From positions 1 through 32,308 of the forward strand of contig JAJEEK010000064.1 of assembly GCA_022821065.1 (NCBI GenBank): a stretch of 32,308 nt of DNA. Reading direction: 5' to 3'. The first letter of the stretch is position 1; each line of letters begins with the position of its first letter. Position numbers and translations under genes: made by a program. The DNA comes from Candidatus Poribacteria bacterium (GTDB taxonomy: Bacteria; Poribacteria; WGA-4E; WGA-3G). This document shows positions 12,471 through 20,370 of the stretch, piece by piece. Below the pieces are notes generated by a model. The model had not been told where the DNA came from and did no database searches. It saw only the letters and a program-made list of their open reading frames with translations.

Positions 12471-14738
12471 ATGTTAAGCACTTGTGCCTGTTTACACAGG
12501 TCTCCCACGGTAGGGCCGCTTAAAAAGTGGTACCACCTATTGGTGTTCGTATTTGGAATAGTAGGTTGCCTATTCTGCTATCTCAAGGATGTCGAAAGTG
12601 CTTCGGAAACAAGGCTGACTCTGGAAGGTGAGGTCGTTGAAGCGCGGAATGGTACTCAACTCGCCAAGGTTACGGTCCGTATCGCCAGGTTAGAAAAGCA
12701 CGTACAGACCGACGCGAAGGGTCGGTTTAAGTTCGACGCGGTACCTGAAGGACAGTACACGCTTCGGTTCACGAAGGCTGACTATCAGCCGTTTGAACAA
12801 GTCATTGATGTGAATGCCGCCACGCCTTATATTCGGGTTGAATTGGAGACAGTTGCGTATCGTTTAGGCACAATCCGTGTGACGGACGCGACCGGTGATC
12901 TCTCAAAATTTGAGAAAACGACAGATTTAGCGTTAGAAGATACCGAACTCCAAAAGAAGTTAGGGATGACCCTGGCGGATACGCTATCAGATGAAACTGG
13001 GATTTCACAACGAACGATGGGACGGGCGGTCGCCCGTCCAGTTATTCGTGGATTGGGCGGTGACAGGCTGCTTATTCTCGAAAACGGCGAACGGACAGGC
13101 GATAAATCCGCATCCAGTGCCGACCATGCTGTATCTATTGACCCAATGACTGCCGAAGGCGTTGAAATCACACGCGGTCCTGGTGCACTCCTTTACGGCT
13201 CAAGTACATTGGGCGGTGTCATCAATGTCAAAAGCAATAACATACCGCAAATTCTACCGAGACGGCTCAATATGCATCTAACCTTCCAAGGCGAATCTGT
13301 CAACTCAGGTTTGACGGGAACGACAGGTTTTACATTCCCGATGGGTGATTTTGCGGGAAATGTCGAATGGAATCGACGGCTTGCATCTGATATACAAACG
13401 CCGGTGGGTGTACTCGAAAACACCGCCCTTTCAAATCTTAATTTTTCAGGGGGTACCTCGCTGATTAAACCGTGGGGTTTCATCGGTGTCGCTGGCAGCA
13501 GGTATCATTCAGATTACGGCGTTCCTGGTTCTCCAGAAGGACATATCAGCGGTGTTAACATCGCACTCGACAAGCAACGGTATGAAGGGCAGATGGAGTA
13601 CCGATTCAATACAAGGCTGCTTGAAAAGGTAAAACTCCAGACTGCCTATACGCGTTATCAGCATCAAGAGTTAGAGTCCAACGGGGCACTGGGTGTGGAA
13701 TTCGGTTTACTCACCTATAACGGTTCAGCGATGGCTTACGTGTTAGAGAATGGAATTGCAGGAGTCTCTGGCGAGTACCGCGACCATGCGACAGGTGGAT
13801 TTTACTGGACACCGCACACCCGTGAGTTCGCGTTGGCGGGATTTTATTTAAATCAGCAGAACTTTGACAAACTCACCTTACAAGGGGCTATCCGCTATGA
13901 CATTAGACGGTCAGAGCCGTTTAGACCTGGTGCAGTTGTCCGAGCGGGAACCGTCCAACGCCGCGGCTTTAGGGGCATGTCAGGGGCTATCGCTGCAATT
14001 TACCACTGGACGGATAAATTGAACATCGGAACTAACTGGATGAAGACGTTCCGCGCACCGGGTATCGAAGAACTTTTCAGCGATGGCCCCCACCTTGCTG
14101 TCTATTCCTATGAGATAGGGAACACCGAATTAGAACCTGAGATCGGATATGGTGCTGAGTTTTTTGTCAGATACGCAACTGATAGGTTCAGGCTAAATCT
14201 GATCCTGTTCCGAAATCGTATATACAACTACCTCATTCCGACGAACACTGGTCTGAAGGAGTGGGGCAGCGGCGCAGCGGGATGGTTGTGGATTTACCAA
14301 TACATGGGGCATCATGTTCTGATGAATGGCGTTGAGCTCCAGATCGGTGGTGAGGTGCTGCCGAAAATCCGTCTTGACTTCGATATGAGCGGCGTCCGTG
14401 GGAGGCTTGAACCTACCAGACGACCCTTGGAACGTATTCCACCCCTCAACGGCAAACTCGTGTTGCGTTACATGCCCTCCCCGTTTCATTTTCACGTGAC
14501 ATCCCGTTTCTCAGGAGGCCAGACCCGACTCGGCGAATTTGAGGAACCAACAGACGGTTATCTGGTCTATGATATTGGAGGTTATCTCAATTTTTCGTGG
14601 TGGCAGCTTGAGAACAGGGTCGTTTTCGAGATTGAAAACCTCCTGGATACGGCATACCGGGAACACCTATCCCTCATCAAAGCAGTGATGCCGGAACCGG
14701 GACGGAATGTAAAATTTTTGTACAAACTGAATTTTTAG
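12471..14738 (+). CDS. TonB-dependent outer-membrane receptor, ZnuD-like
   Basis: A 755-residue receptor. After a signal segment (about 20-45) comes a carboxypeptidase-regulatory-like domain (about 47-125: LEGEVVEARNGTQLAKVTV, GRFKFDAVPEGQYTL), then a plug with RPVIRGLGGDRLLILENGE, the GDKSASSADHAVSIDP segment and RGPGALLYGSSTLGGVINV. These plug motifs are characteristic of the ZnuD-type zinc receptor group. A 22-strand-type barrel follows, ending in KFLYKLNF with the terminal Phe required for outer-membrane insertion. It would import a metal or metal complex using TonB energy. GGGGAA precedes the start by about 6 nt. Neighbours (His-rich lipoprotein, MerC-like protein) support metal uptake. 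No TonB/ExbBD genes are in the window. Confidence 0.88.
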   Translation: MLSTCACLHRSPTVGPLKKWYHLLVFVFGIVGCLFCYLKDVESASETRLTLEGEVVEARNGTQLAKVTVRIARLEKHVQTDAKGRFKFDAVPEGQYTLRFTKADYQPFEQVIDVNAATPYIRVELETVAYRLGTIRVTDATGDLSKFEKTTDLALEDTELQKKLGMTLADTLSDETGISQRTMGRAVARPVIRGLGGDRLLILENGERTGDKSASSADHAVSIDPMTAEGVEITRGPGALLYGSSTLGGVINVKSNNIPQILPRRLNMHLTFQGESVNSGLTGTTGFTFPMGDFAGNVEWNRRLASDIQTPVGVLENTALSNLNFSGGTSLIKPWGFIGVAGSRYHSDYGVPGSPEGHISGVNIALDKQRYEGQMEYRFNTRLLEKVKLQTAYTRYQHQELESNGALGVEFGLLTYNGSAMAYVLENGIAGVSGEYRDHATGGFYWTPHTREFALAGFYLNQQNFDKLTLQGAIRYDIRRSEPFRPGAVVRAGTVQRRGFRGMSGAIAAIYHWTDKLNIGTNWMKTFRAPGIEELFSDGPHLAVYSYEIGNTELEPEIGYGAEFFVRYATDRFRLNLILFRNRIYNYLIPTNTGLKEWGSGAAGWLWIYQYMGHHVLMNGVELQIGGEVLPKIRLDFDMSGVRGRLEPTRRPLERIPPLNGKLVLRYMPSPFHFHVTSRFSGGQTRLGEFEEPTDGYLVYDIGGYLNFSWWQLENRVVFEIENLLDTAYREHLSLIKAVMPEPGRNVKFLYKLNF

Positions 14739-14757
14739 CAAATTTAAGGAGATAAAA

Positions 14758-15159
14758 TTGAAAAGGCATTTTAATCAAGAATTAGTGGATACGACGGGCG
14801 CGTGTCTCTCTGTCGCATGCGCGATCCATTGCCTCGCGATGCCGCTTTTGGTAGCAGTTTTGCCGCTAATAGGATTGGGTTTTCTCGTCGGTGAGCGCGC
14901 CGAAGTTGTTATGATCATCAGCGCGGCAGCACTTGCGACTGGAAGCTTGGTGTGGGGTGTTCGTCACCACCGGAGTTGGCGGGTGTTTTTGATACTTGTG
15001 GTAGCATTCGCATTTATCGCCACTGGTCGAACAGCCGTTGAAGGCACCTTTGAAGTCGTTTTCCACAGTGTCGGCGGTATTTTACTTGCCTCTGCACACC
15101 TCGTAAATCGGCACCTCTGTAAGACCTGTCCAGCATGCGAGGAAGAAAGTATAAATTAA
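14758..15159 (+). CDS. MerC-domain inner-membrane protein
   Basis: A 133-residue membrane protein that starts with TTG. The AAGGAG at 14746-14751 is exactly 6 nt upstream, which decides the start. It has the MerC pattern, with Cys16, Cys21, His24 and Cys25 in the first helix (ACLSVACAIHCLAMP), about four transmembrane helices, and a cytoplasm- or periplasm-facing Cys tail (HLCKTCPACEE). MerC moves mercuric ions in mer operons, but stand-alone relatives occur with zinc-regulated TonB receptors, and no merA, merR or merP is here. A role in moving or sensing the metal imported by the upstream receptor is inferred. It lies 19 nt after the receptor stop. Confidence 0.8.
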   Translation: MKRHFNQELVDTTGACLSVACAIHCLAMPLLVAVLPLIGLGFLVGERAEVVMIISAAALATGSLVWGVRHHRSWRVFLILVVAFAFIATGRTAVEGTFEVVFHSVGGILLASAHLVNRHLCKTCPACEEESIN

Positions 15160-15167
15160 CAGAAATA

Positions 15168-15305
15168 GGCGCGGTTTCATGAAGTTTCAGAAAATATTTC
15201 GGTAATTCTATATTTTCCCCAGGGCCGGTAGGTGCGGTTTGCAACCGCACCGGACTTCGCTAATAAATTACCGAATTAATAAATTAATCTTCATCAAACC
15301 GCGCC
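15168..15305. repeat. Nested long palindrome between convergent genes
   Basis: The outer arms GGCGCGGTTTCATGAAG (15168-15184) and CTTCATCAAACCGCGCC (15289-15305) match with one mismatch. The middle arms TTCGGTAATT (15198-15207) and AATTACCGAA (15266-15275) are each 13 nt inside the outer arms. The core is a hairpin with arms GGTGCGGTT and AACCGCACC around TGC (15231-15251). It could act as a two-way terminator for merC and LamG gene 3, or be a MITE invaded by the small palindrome. Confidence 0.65.
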
Positions 15306-15313
15306 TTTCAATA

Positions 15314-16105
15314 TTAGTGTGTTTCTTTGAGCGCACCCCATACGGTCGTCAACTTTCCAGAAGCATCAACTGATGACGGTTGCAATTCCGACTGTTTCAG
15401 TTCCTCAGCGGTCAACGGACGGTTCCAAATCTTCACCTCATCAATCAATCCCTTGTAAAACCGGTTCAGGTGTTCTCCGATCCAAACCGATTGTCCGCTG
15501 TTGACATCCTTTGTATTGTCGTCGGCTTCACCCATCAACTCACCGTCCACGTAGAGCCGTATCTTTTTCGCTTTCTGGTCTCGGACCCCCGCGAGGACAT
15601 GCCATTTGTCATCGTTCAGGAAATCCTTAGACGTGAGTCCAGCACTACTCGCACGTCCTACATCGCGGACACTAAACCCCATCTTGCCACGCGTCGCAGG
15701 GTCGTCGCCTCTGACGGAGAGTATCCAAACCGCATCAGTCGCTGGACGATAATTCCCGACGATCCCATCGTTCTGTGGGGGTTCATCGTCTGTTTTTATC
15801 CACACTTGGACCGTTAATGAATCACCTGTAGAAAAGGTGATCGAATCTTCGAGTGGTATTTCAACGAAGTCGTCTGTGCCATCAAACTCTAACGCTTCGC
15901 CGTGTTTCCCGGCGACTGTTTTCGCGCCACCGTTAATGATCCCGTCATTGCCTTCCGGCGACTGATCCTTTGCGGTGTCGCCTTGAATCGTATTCTGGTC
16001 AAAACTCAGATGCAGCACCAATCCTTCCGGTGGATTGGCTTGGCTACACGGCAGAAAACCTATAATCAGACCCATCGCAGCGAAAATCACAAGAACCCTT
16101 TTCAT
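15314..16105 (-). CDS. Secreted LamG/concanavalin-like lectin-fold protein 3
   Basis: A 263-residue protein with signal peptide (VLVIFAAMGLIIGFLPCSQA) and one LamG domain: LVLHLSFDQN, DQSPEGNDGIINGG, KHGEALEFDGTDDFVEIP, LTVQVWIKTD, WHVLAGVRD, IRLYVDGELMGEA, WIGEHLN and GLIDEVKIWNRPLTAEEL. It is more distant from LamG 1 and 2 than those are from each other, but it ends with the same kind of tail, VDASGKLTTVWGALK. AGGAG lies 7 nt before the ATG, and a promoter is found about 110 bp upstream. Export and carbohydrate binding are inferred from signal and fold. Confidence 0.85.
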   Translation of the reverse strand: MKRVLVIFAAMGLIIGFLPCSQANPPEGLVLHLSFDQNTIQGDTAKDQSPEGNDGIINGGAKTVAGKHGEALEFDGTDDFVEIPLEDSITFSTGDSLTVQVWIKTDDEPPQNDGIVGNYRPATDAVWILSVRGDDPATRGKMGFSVRDVGRASSAGLTSKDFLNDDKWHVLAGVRDQKAKKIRLYVDGELMGEADDNTKDVNSGQSVWIGEHLNRFYKGLIDEVKIWNRPLTAEELKQSELQPSSVDASGKLTTVWGALKETH

Positions 16106-16215
16106 GATAAACTCCTTTTATACAATTAGCCAAAAACAAAACGGTTCTGGCTAAACAGTGGTTTCGGAACTAACGAAAAGACTCTTAATTGCGTGTTACT
16201 ACATCAATTAGCGAA

Positions 16216-16244
16216 ATTATAACAGATTTGAGGAAAATAATCAA
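16216..16244 (-). promoter_or_regulatory. Sigma-70-type promoter of LamG gene 3
   Basis: On the minus strand TTGATT (16244-16239), 17 bp, TATAAT (16221-16216). The leader to the ATG is about 100 nt. Confidence 0.65.
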
Positions 16245-16279
16245 AAAAGAGTTTTATTTTAGGGAGTGTAAATATTTTT

Positions 16280-16320
16280 ACGACTTACGCATAATGCTCT
16301 TTTGTAGCATAAACTTTCCA
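16280..16320. mobile_element. Truncated MITE-like copy
   Basis: ACGACTTACGCATAATGCTC and the following CTTTTGTAGCATAAACTTT match the left half of MITE copy 1 (1184-1225) with several changes. The other end is missing, and the sequence runs into a different repeat at about 16321. Confidence 0.5.
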
Positions 16321-16336
16321 GTTTTGCGGCGTACTT

Positions 16337-16546
16337 GAAGAAACACCGCAGCAAAAACCCCAGATGCGAAGTGCATCGCGGCGTACTCGCCCAAATGCGA
16401 CCTGCATTCCCAACCGAACCGGATTTTACATAGAAAACTTGAAGCGTTCAAACCCCTCTTGAATCCCGTAGGGATGGTATCTGTGTAGAAAAACGGGCCC
16501 TCACAGACCTAAGCCCCGTAGGGGGTTTTTGCTGGGGTGTTTCTTC
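16337..16546. repeat. Inverted-repeat-bounded composite element
   Basis: A 25-bp arm starting GAAGAAACACC (16337-16361) is the reverse complement, with one mismatch, of 16522-16546. Between them lie GGCGTACTCG-CCAAATGCGAC-TGCATTCC text and an ATCCC-GTA-GGGAT hairpin (16463-16475), both also found at 22249-22346. The region 16106-16745 holds no supported gene and is mostly repeat debris. Confidence 0.6.
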
Positions 16547-16602
16547 AGCATCTACAGAGACCTGTCAAAAATGTCGTGGAAAATCGCTAAATTGACACCT
16601 AT

Positions 16603-16627
16603 GGTGCGGTTCCAAACCGCATCTACC
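16603..16627 (-). repeat. Small palindrome, reverse-orientation copy
   Basis: GGTGCGGTT, CC, AAACCGCATC then TACCGG is the CCGGTA-plus-palindrome unit read backwards. It lies next to a second copy of the TAAATTGACACCTATGG sequence (16588-16604). Confidence 0.55.
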
Positions 16628-16751
16628 GGTCCTGGGGTCCAAAATTGGGCGAAAAAAACCGAAAACTAAATCGTCCTGCTTATTGGGTGTGTAAATATTT
16701 TGTCAAAAGTTTGATGGGATTGTCAATATCAGGATTTTCAGTGATTTTTGT

Positions 16752-16780
16752 TTGCAATCCACTGCGAATTTGTATATAAT
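16752..16780 (+). promoter_or_regulatory. Sigma-70 promoter of the restriction-modification gene
   Basis: TTGCAA (16752-16757), 17 bp, TATAAT (16775-16780). It lies about 40 bp upstream of the ATG. Confidence 0.7.
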
Positions 16781-16821
16781 ACACTTCACATAAATTGACG
16801 AATTAGGGAACTAACACACAG

Positions 16822-19800
16822 ATGCGAAACATCAAACCGACACACAAACCCATAAAGACCTTTTACGCAGAACTCAAACAATACGAAAGCCTCGGCGCGA
16901 CAAATGAAACCGAAATCCGACTCGCCTTTGCAACACTCTTCCAACACTACGCCGGACAAAACAATCTAACCCTTATCTGCGAAAAATCACTCCGAACACC
17001 GCAAAATACCACAATTTATATCGATGGCATGCTCACCGATAACGTCTTCGGCTTGCCGCGCGGCTACTGGGAAGCGAAAGACCTCCACGACAACCTCGCG
17101 ACAGCGGTTAGACAGAAATTCGACGCAGGCTATCCGCAGGATAATATACTCTTCACAACCCAAGAACGCGCCATCCTCTACCAAGATGGACAAGAGGTCA
17201 TGGATGTCGGTATCGCTAACGCGGAAGCGTTTATTCGGGTACTCCACGCCTTCTTCGGTTACGAACAGGCGGATGTTGCTAACTGGGAACGCGCCGCTGT
17301 TGAATTCAAGGACAAAGTGCCAGCACTCGGTGAACGCGCCGCAGCTCTGATCCAAAACGAGGAGGCAACCAACGCCCGGTTTCAAGAGGCGTTCGCGGAC
17401 TTCTATCGCCACTGTCAAGAGGCGATTAATCCCAACCTCTCAAAGTCTGCTGTAGAGGAGATGCTCATCCAACACCTCTTGACGGAACGGATTTTCCGCA
17501 CCGTTTTTGACAATCCCGATTTCACGCGCCGAAATATCATCGCACGTGAAATTGAAAATGTGATTGACGCGCTCACATGGCAGGCTTATAACCGTTCCGA
17601 GTTTCTCCGCGAACTCAACCCATTCTACGGTGCGATTGAACGCGCCGCTGCAACCTTTATCGACTTCTCGCAGAAACAACATTTTCTCAATACTGTGTAC
17701 GAGCAGTTTTTTCAAGGTTTCTCCGTAAAGGTCGCGGATACACACGGCATCGTCTATACACCACAGCCGATCGTTAATTTCATGGTGAAAAGCGTCTCCC
17801 ATCTACTCGCAACCGAGTTTAGACGTTCACTCTCGGATACAGGCGTTCATATCATCGATCCTTTTGTCGGTACCGGTAACTTCATCGTGCGGCTTGTCCA
17901 AGCGATTGATAAAACCGCACTCAAGGCGAAATACAGCGATGAACTCCACTGCAATGAAGTGTTACTGATGCCTTATTACATTGCCAGCATGAACATTGAG
18001 CATGAGTTTTACGTTGCCACAAACCAGTACCAGCCTTTTGACCACCTCTGCCTCGTGGATACGTTCGATTTAACAGCCGAGCGTCAACTCTCCTTGTTCG
18101 CGCAGGAGAATACACGGCGGGTTGAGCGGCAGAAGGAGACAGAGATGTTTGTCGTCATTGGGAATCCACCCTACAACGCACGGCAGATGGATGAGAACGA
18201 TGCCAACAAGAACCGTAAGTATCCCGAATTAGATAGACAGATTCAGGAGACCTATGTCGAAGCCTCTACTGCAACGAACAAAACCGCCCTCTATGATCCC
18301 TACGTCAAAGCAATCCACTGGGCATTAAATAGAGTTGAAACAGATGGGATCGTAGCATTTGTGACGAACCACAACTTTATCGACGGTCAGGCGTTCGATG
18401 GGATGCGGAAGCATCTCTCCGATGCGTGTGATAAAATCTATCTGTTGGACTTGGGTGGCAATATCCGTAAAGGACACACCGGAGATGCCAATGTTTTCGA
18501 TATTCAGGTCGGGGTGAGTATTAACCTGTTCGTGAAAAAGGATCAGCATAGAGGCGAGGTTGCAAACCTCGACAGCGAAGCGAGAAAGTCTGCCGATATT
18601 TTTTACAACAGTGAGACCGCGGAGATGCCTAAAGAAGCGACTTTTGAATTTCTGGACGCGTGCGAACACATCGGCAATGTCAACTGGGATTCTATTCAAC
18701 CCGACGCGCGCCATACCTATCTCACCGAAGGGCTACGCGAAGATTTTGAGACTTTTATGCCAATCGGGAGTAAGACAGCAAAAGCAGCAAAGGGTGAGGT
18801 ATCAGGTGTGATTTTCCACCAATTCAGTAGCGGGGTGAAGACAAATCGAGATGCGTGGGCAATCAACTTTGATCGTGACACACTCGCGACTAACGTTCAG
18901 CGAATGATGGATACTTATAACACGCAAGCACTCAAGTGGCAGCAGCAAACGGCACAGAATGTTGATGATTTTGTGGTGTATGATAATGAGAAAATCAGTT
19001 GGAGTTCAGGTTTAAAACAGAAATTAACAAGTGGGTACATTTCAGAATTCATTCCAGAAAGAATACGACAAACGCTCTACCGTCCATTCACAAAATCCCA
19101 TCTTTACTTTGATAGATTTATGGCAGAAAGGGTGTATGTATTCCCGTCCATCTTTCCGACATCTGAAACTGAGGCAGAAAATCGGGTAATCTGTGTTCCA
19201 AATAGGGGTGGACGTACAGATTTTTGGTGCTATATCACAAACGTTATTCCGTATACTGTCTTTATCACTATTGATGCCAATCAATGCTTTCCATTCTACA
19301 CCTACGATGAAGATGGCACAAACCGACGCGAGAACATCACAGATTGGGCATTGGCACAGTTCCGAGCGCATTACAGAGACGCGAACATCACCAAATGGGA
19401 CATTTTCCACTATACGTACGCGCTCCTGCATCATCCCGCGTACCGCGAGCATTATCAGGTGAACCTCAAACGGGATTTGCCCCATATTCCGTACGCATCT
19501 AAGTTTTGGGAATTTGTCGAGGTTGGCAGACGGTTGGCAGACATCCACATCCACTATGAAGACCAACCCCAATATAAATTAGACCTGATTGAAACACCGG
19601 ACATGCCCTTGGATTGGCGTGTAGCACAGATGAAATTCTCCAAAGACAAAACACAAATAAAATACAACGACTTCTTGACATTGGCGGGTATCCCTGCCGA
19701 GGCGTTACAGTATCGGTTAGGAAACCGCTCAGCGTTAGAGTGGGTCGTAGATCAGTATCGCGTGAAAACGGATAGACGGAGCGGTATTGAAAACGACCCA

Positions 19801-19920
19801 AACCGCACAGATGATGAAACCTACATCGTAGATCTGATTCGGAAGGTTATCAGTGTCAGTTTGGAGACAGTGGAGATTGTTGAGGGGTTATCGCGGTTAG
19901 AAATCTCTGAGGAGGTATAG
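16822..19920 (+). CDS. Single-chain restriction-modification enzyme, type IIG / type ISP-like
   Basis: A 1032-residue protein. The N-terminal nuclease-like part has D68 (IYIDG) and E84-A-K86 (GYWEAKD), a PD-(D/E)XK pattern. A helical linker follows to about 300. The adenine methyltransferase core has YTPQPIVNFMVKSV (312-325, motif X), DPFVGTGNF (346-354, motif I) and NPPYNARQ (448-455, motif IV). The C-terminal 350 residues resemble the specificity domain of type ISP enzymes (near the end: DFLTLAGIPAEALQYRLGNRSALEWVVDQY). The translocase helicase present between nuclease and methylase in LlaGI-type ISP enzymes is absent, so it is closer to a type IIG design. It would methylate and cut DNA as host defence. 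A palindrome of the genome repeat family lies in frame near residue 578. A TA module follows. Confidence 0.85.
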   Translation: MRNIKPTHKPIKTFYAELKQYESLGATNETEIRLAFATLFQHYAGQNNLTLICEKSLRTPQNTTIYIDGMLTDNVFGLPRGYWEAKDLHDNLATAVRQKFDAGYPQDNILFTTQERAILYQDGQEVMDVGIANAEAFIRVLHAFFGYEQADVANWERAAVEFKDKVPALGERAAALIQNEEATNARFQEAFADFYRHCQEAINPNLSKSAVEEMLIQHLLTERIFRTVFDNPDFTRRNIIAREIENVIDALTWQAYNRSEFLRELNPFYGAIERAAATFIDFSQKQHFLNTVYEQFFQGFSVKVADTHGIVYTPQPIVNFMVKSVSHLLATEFRRSLSDTGVHIIDPFVGTGNFIVRLVQAIDKTALKAKYSDELHCNEVLLMPYYIASMNIEHEFYVATNQYQPFDHLCLVDTFDLTAERQLSLFAQENTRRVERQKETEMFVVIGNPPYNARQMDENDANKNRKYPELDRQIQETYVEASTATNKTALYDPYVKAIHWALNRVETDGIVAFVTNHNFIDGQAFDGMRKHLSDACDKIYLLDLGGNIRKGHTGDANVFDIQVGVSINLFVKKDQHRGEVANLDSEARKSADIFYNSETAEMPKEATFEFLDACEHIGNVNWDSIQPDARHTYLTEGLREDFETFMPIGSKTAKAAKGEVSGVIFHQFSSGVKTNRDAWAINFDRDTLATNVQRMMDTYNTQALKWQQQTAQNVDDFVVYDNEKISWSSGLKQKLTSGYISEFIPERIRQTLYRPFTKSHLYFDRFMAERVYVFPSIFPTSETEAENRVICVPNRGGRTDFWCYITNVIPYTVFITIDANQCFPFYTYDEDGTNRRENITDWALAQFRAHYRDANITKWDIFHYTYALLHHPAYREHYQVNLKRDLPHIPYASKFWEFVEVGRRLADIHIHYEDQPQYKLDLIETPDMPLDWRVAQMKFSKDKTQIKYNDFLTLAGIPAEALQYRLGNRSALEWVVDQYRVKTDRRSGIENDPNRTDDETYIVDLIRKVISVSLETVEIVEGLSRLEISEEV
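18555..18571. repeat. GCGAGGTT-family palindrome inside the restriction-modification gene
   Basis: CGAGGTT-GCA-AACCTCG is in frame and encodes part of RGEVANLDSEA at about residues 576-586. The same palindrome type is otherwise intergenic in this window. It appears to have inserted, or been tolerated, in a surface loop after the methyltransferase core. Confidence 0.6.
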
Positions 19921-19946
19921 CAGACAAATTTTCGGCGCGGATATCT

Positions 19947-19975
19947 TTGACAGATGGGATTTTGTATGGTATAAT
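19947..19975 (+). promoter_or_regulatory. Consensus sigma-70 promoter of the HigB/TPR pair
   Basis: TTGACA (19947-19952), 17 bp, TATAAT (19970-19975). Transcription would start near 19982, about 50 nt before the toxin ATG. No clear Shine-Dalgarno precedes that ATG, so toxin translation may be weak. Confidence 0.8.
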
Positions 19976-20034
19976 AGCCTGATGAATGACCTAACGTAAT
20001 TAGCCAAGAAACGGAAGCCCTCTGCAAATACCTA

Positions 20035-20367
20035 ATGAATATTGTTGGACGAAATGTCATAATCGAATTTGCACAAAGACATCCTAATGCCAGATCCTCG
20101 CTCGACCGCTGGTATAACCTGATGCGTCAGGAAACTTTTGATTCATTTGCCGATTTGCGTAGGATTTTTCCGCATGCAGATCAGGTAAAAGTCGGTAAAC
20201 GTAGATTCAATTCGCCTCTCCAAGATAAAATATGGACAGTTTTCAACATAGGCGGTAATAATTTTCGCCTTATTGCCTCTATACAATATAACCCAAAGGA
20301 TCAGAGAGTTACAGTTAATAAAATTCTAACCCACGCAGAGTACGATAAAGGGAGATGGAAGGAGTAA
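20035..20367 (+). CDS. higB: HigB-type mRNA interferase toxin
   Basis: A 110-residue protein of the HigB_toxin family (RelE-like fold). Such toxins cleave mRNA, usually on the ribosome. Family features are visible in order: IIEFAQRHPNARSSLDRWYNL, FADLRRIFPHAD, WTVFNIGGNNFRLIASIQYN, and the closing ILTHAEYDKGRWKE. Length is typical. Relatives are normally followed by higA, a helix-turn-helix antitoxin. Here the next gene, starting 4 nt after the stop, encodes a TPR protein. AAGGAG for that gene lies inside the last codons of the toxin, so the two are translationally coupled. The toxin itself looks intact. Confidence 0.88.
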   Translation: MNIVGRNVIIEFAQRHPNARSSLDRWYNLMRQETFDSFADLRRIFPHADQVKVGKRRFNSPLQDKIWTVFNIGGNNFRLIASIQYNPKDQRVTVNKILTHAEYDKGRWKE

Positions 20368-20370
20368 AGG

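Noticed and set aside
14758..15159. Mercury resistance operon
   Set aside because: Only a MerC-like protein is present; no MerR, MerA, MerT or MerP, and the neighbours point to metal uptake.
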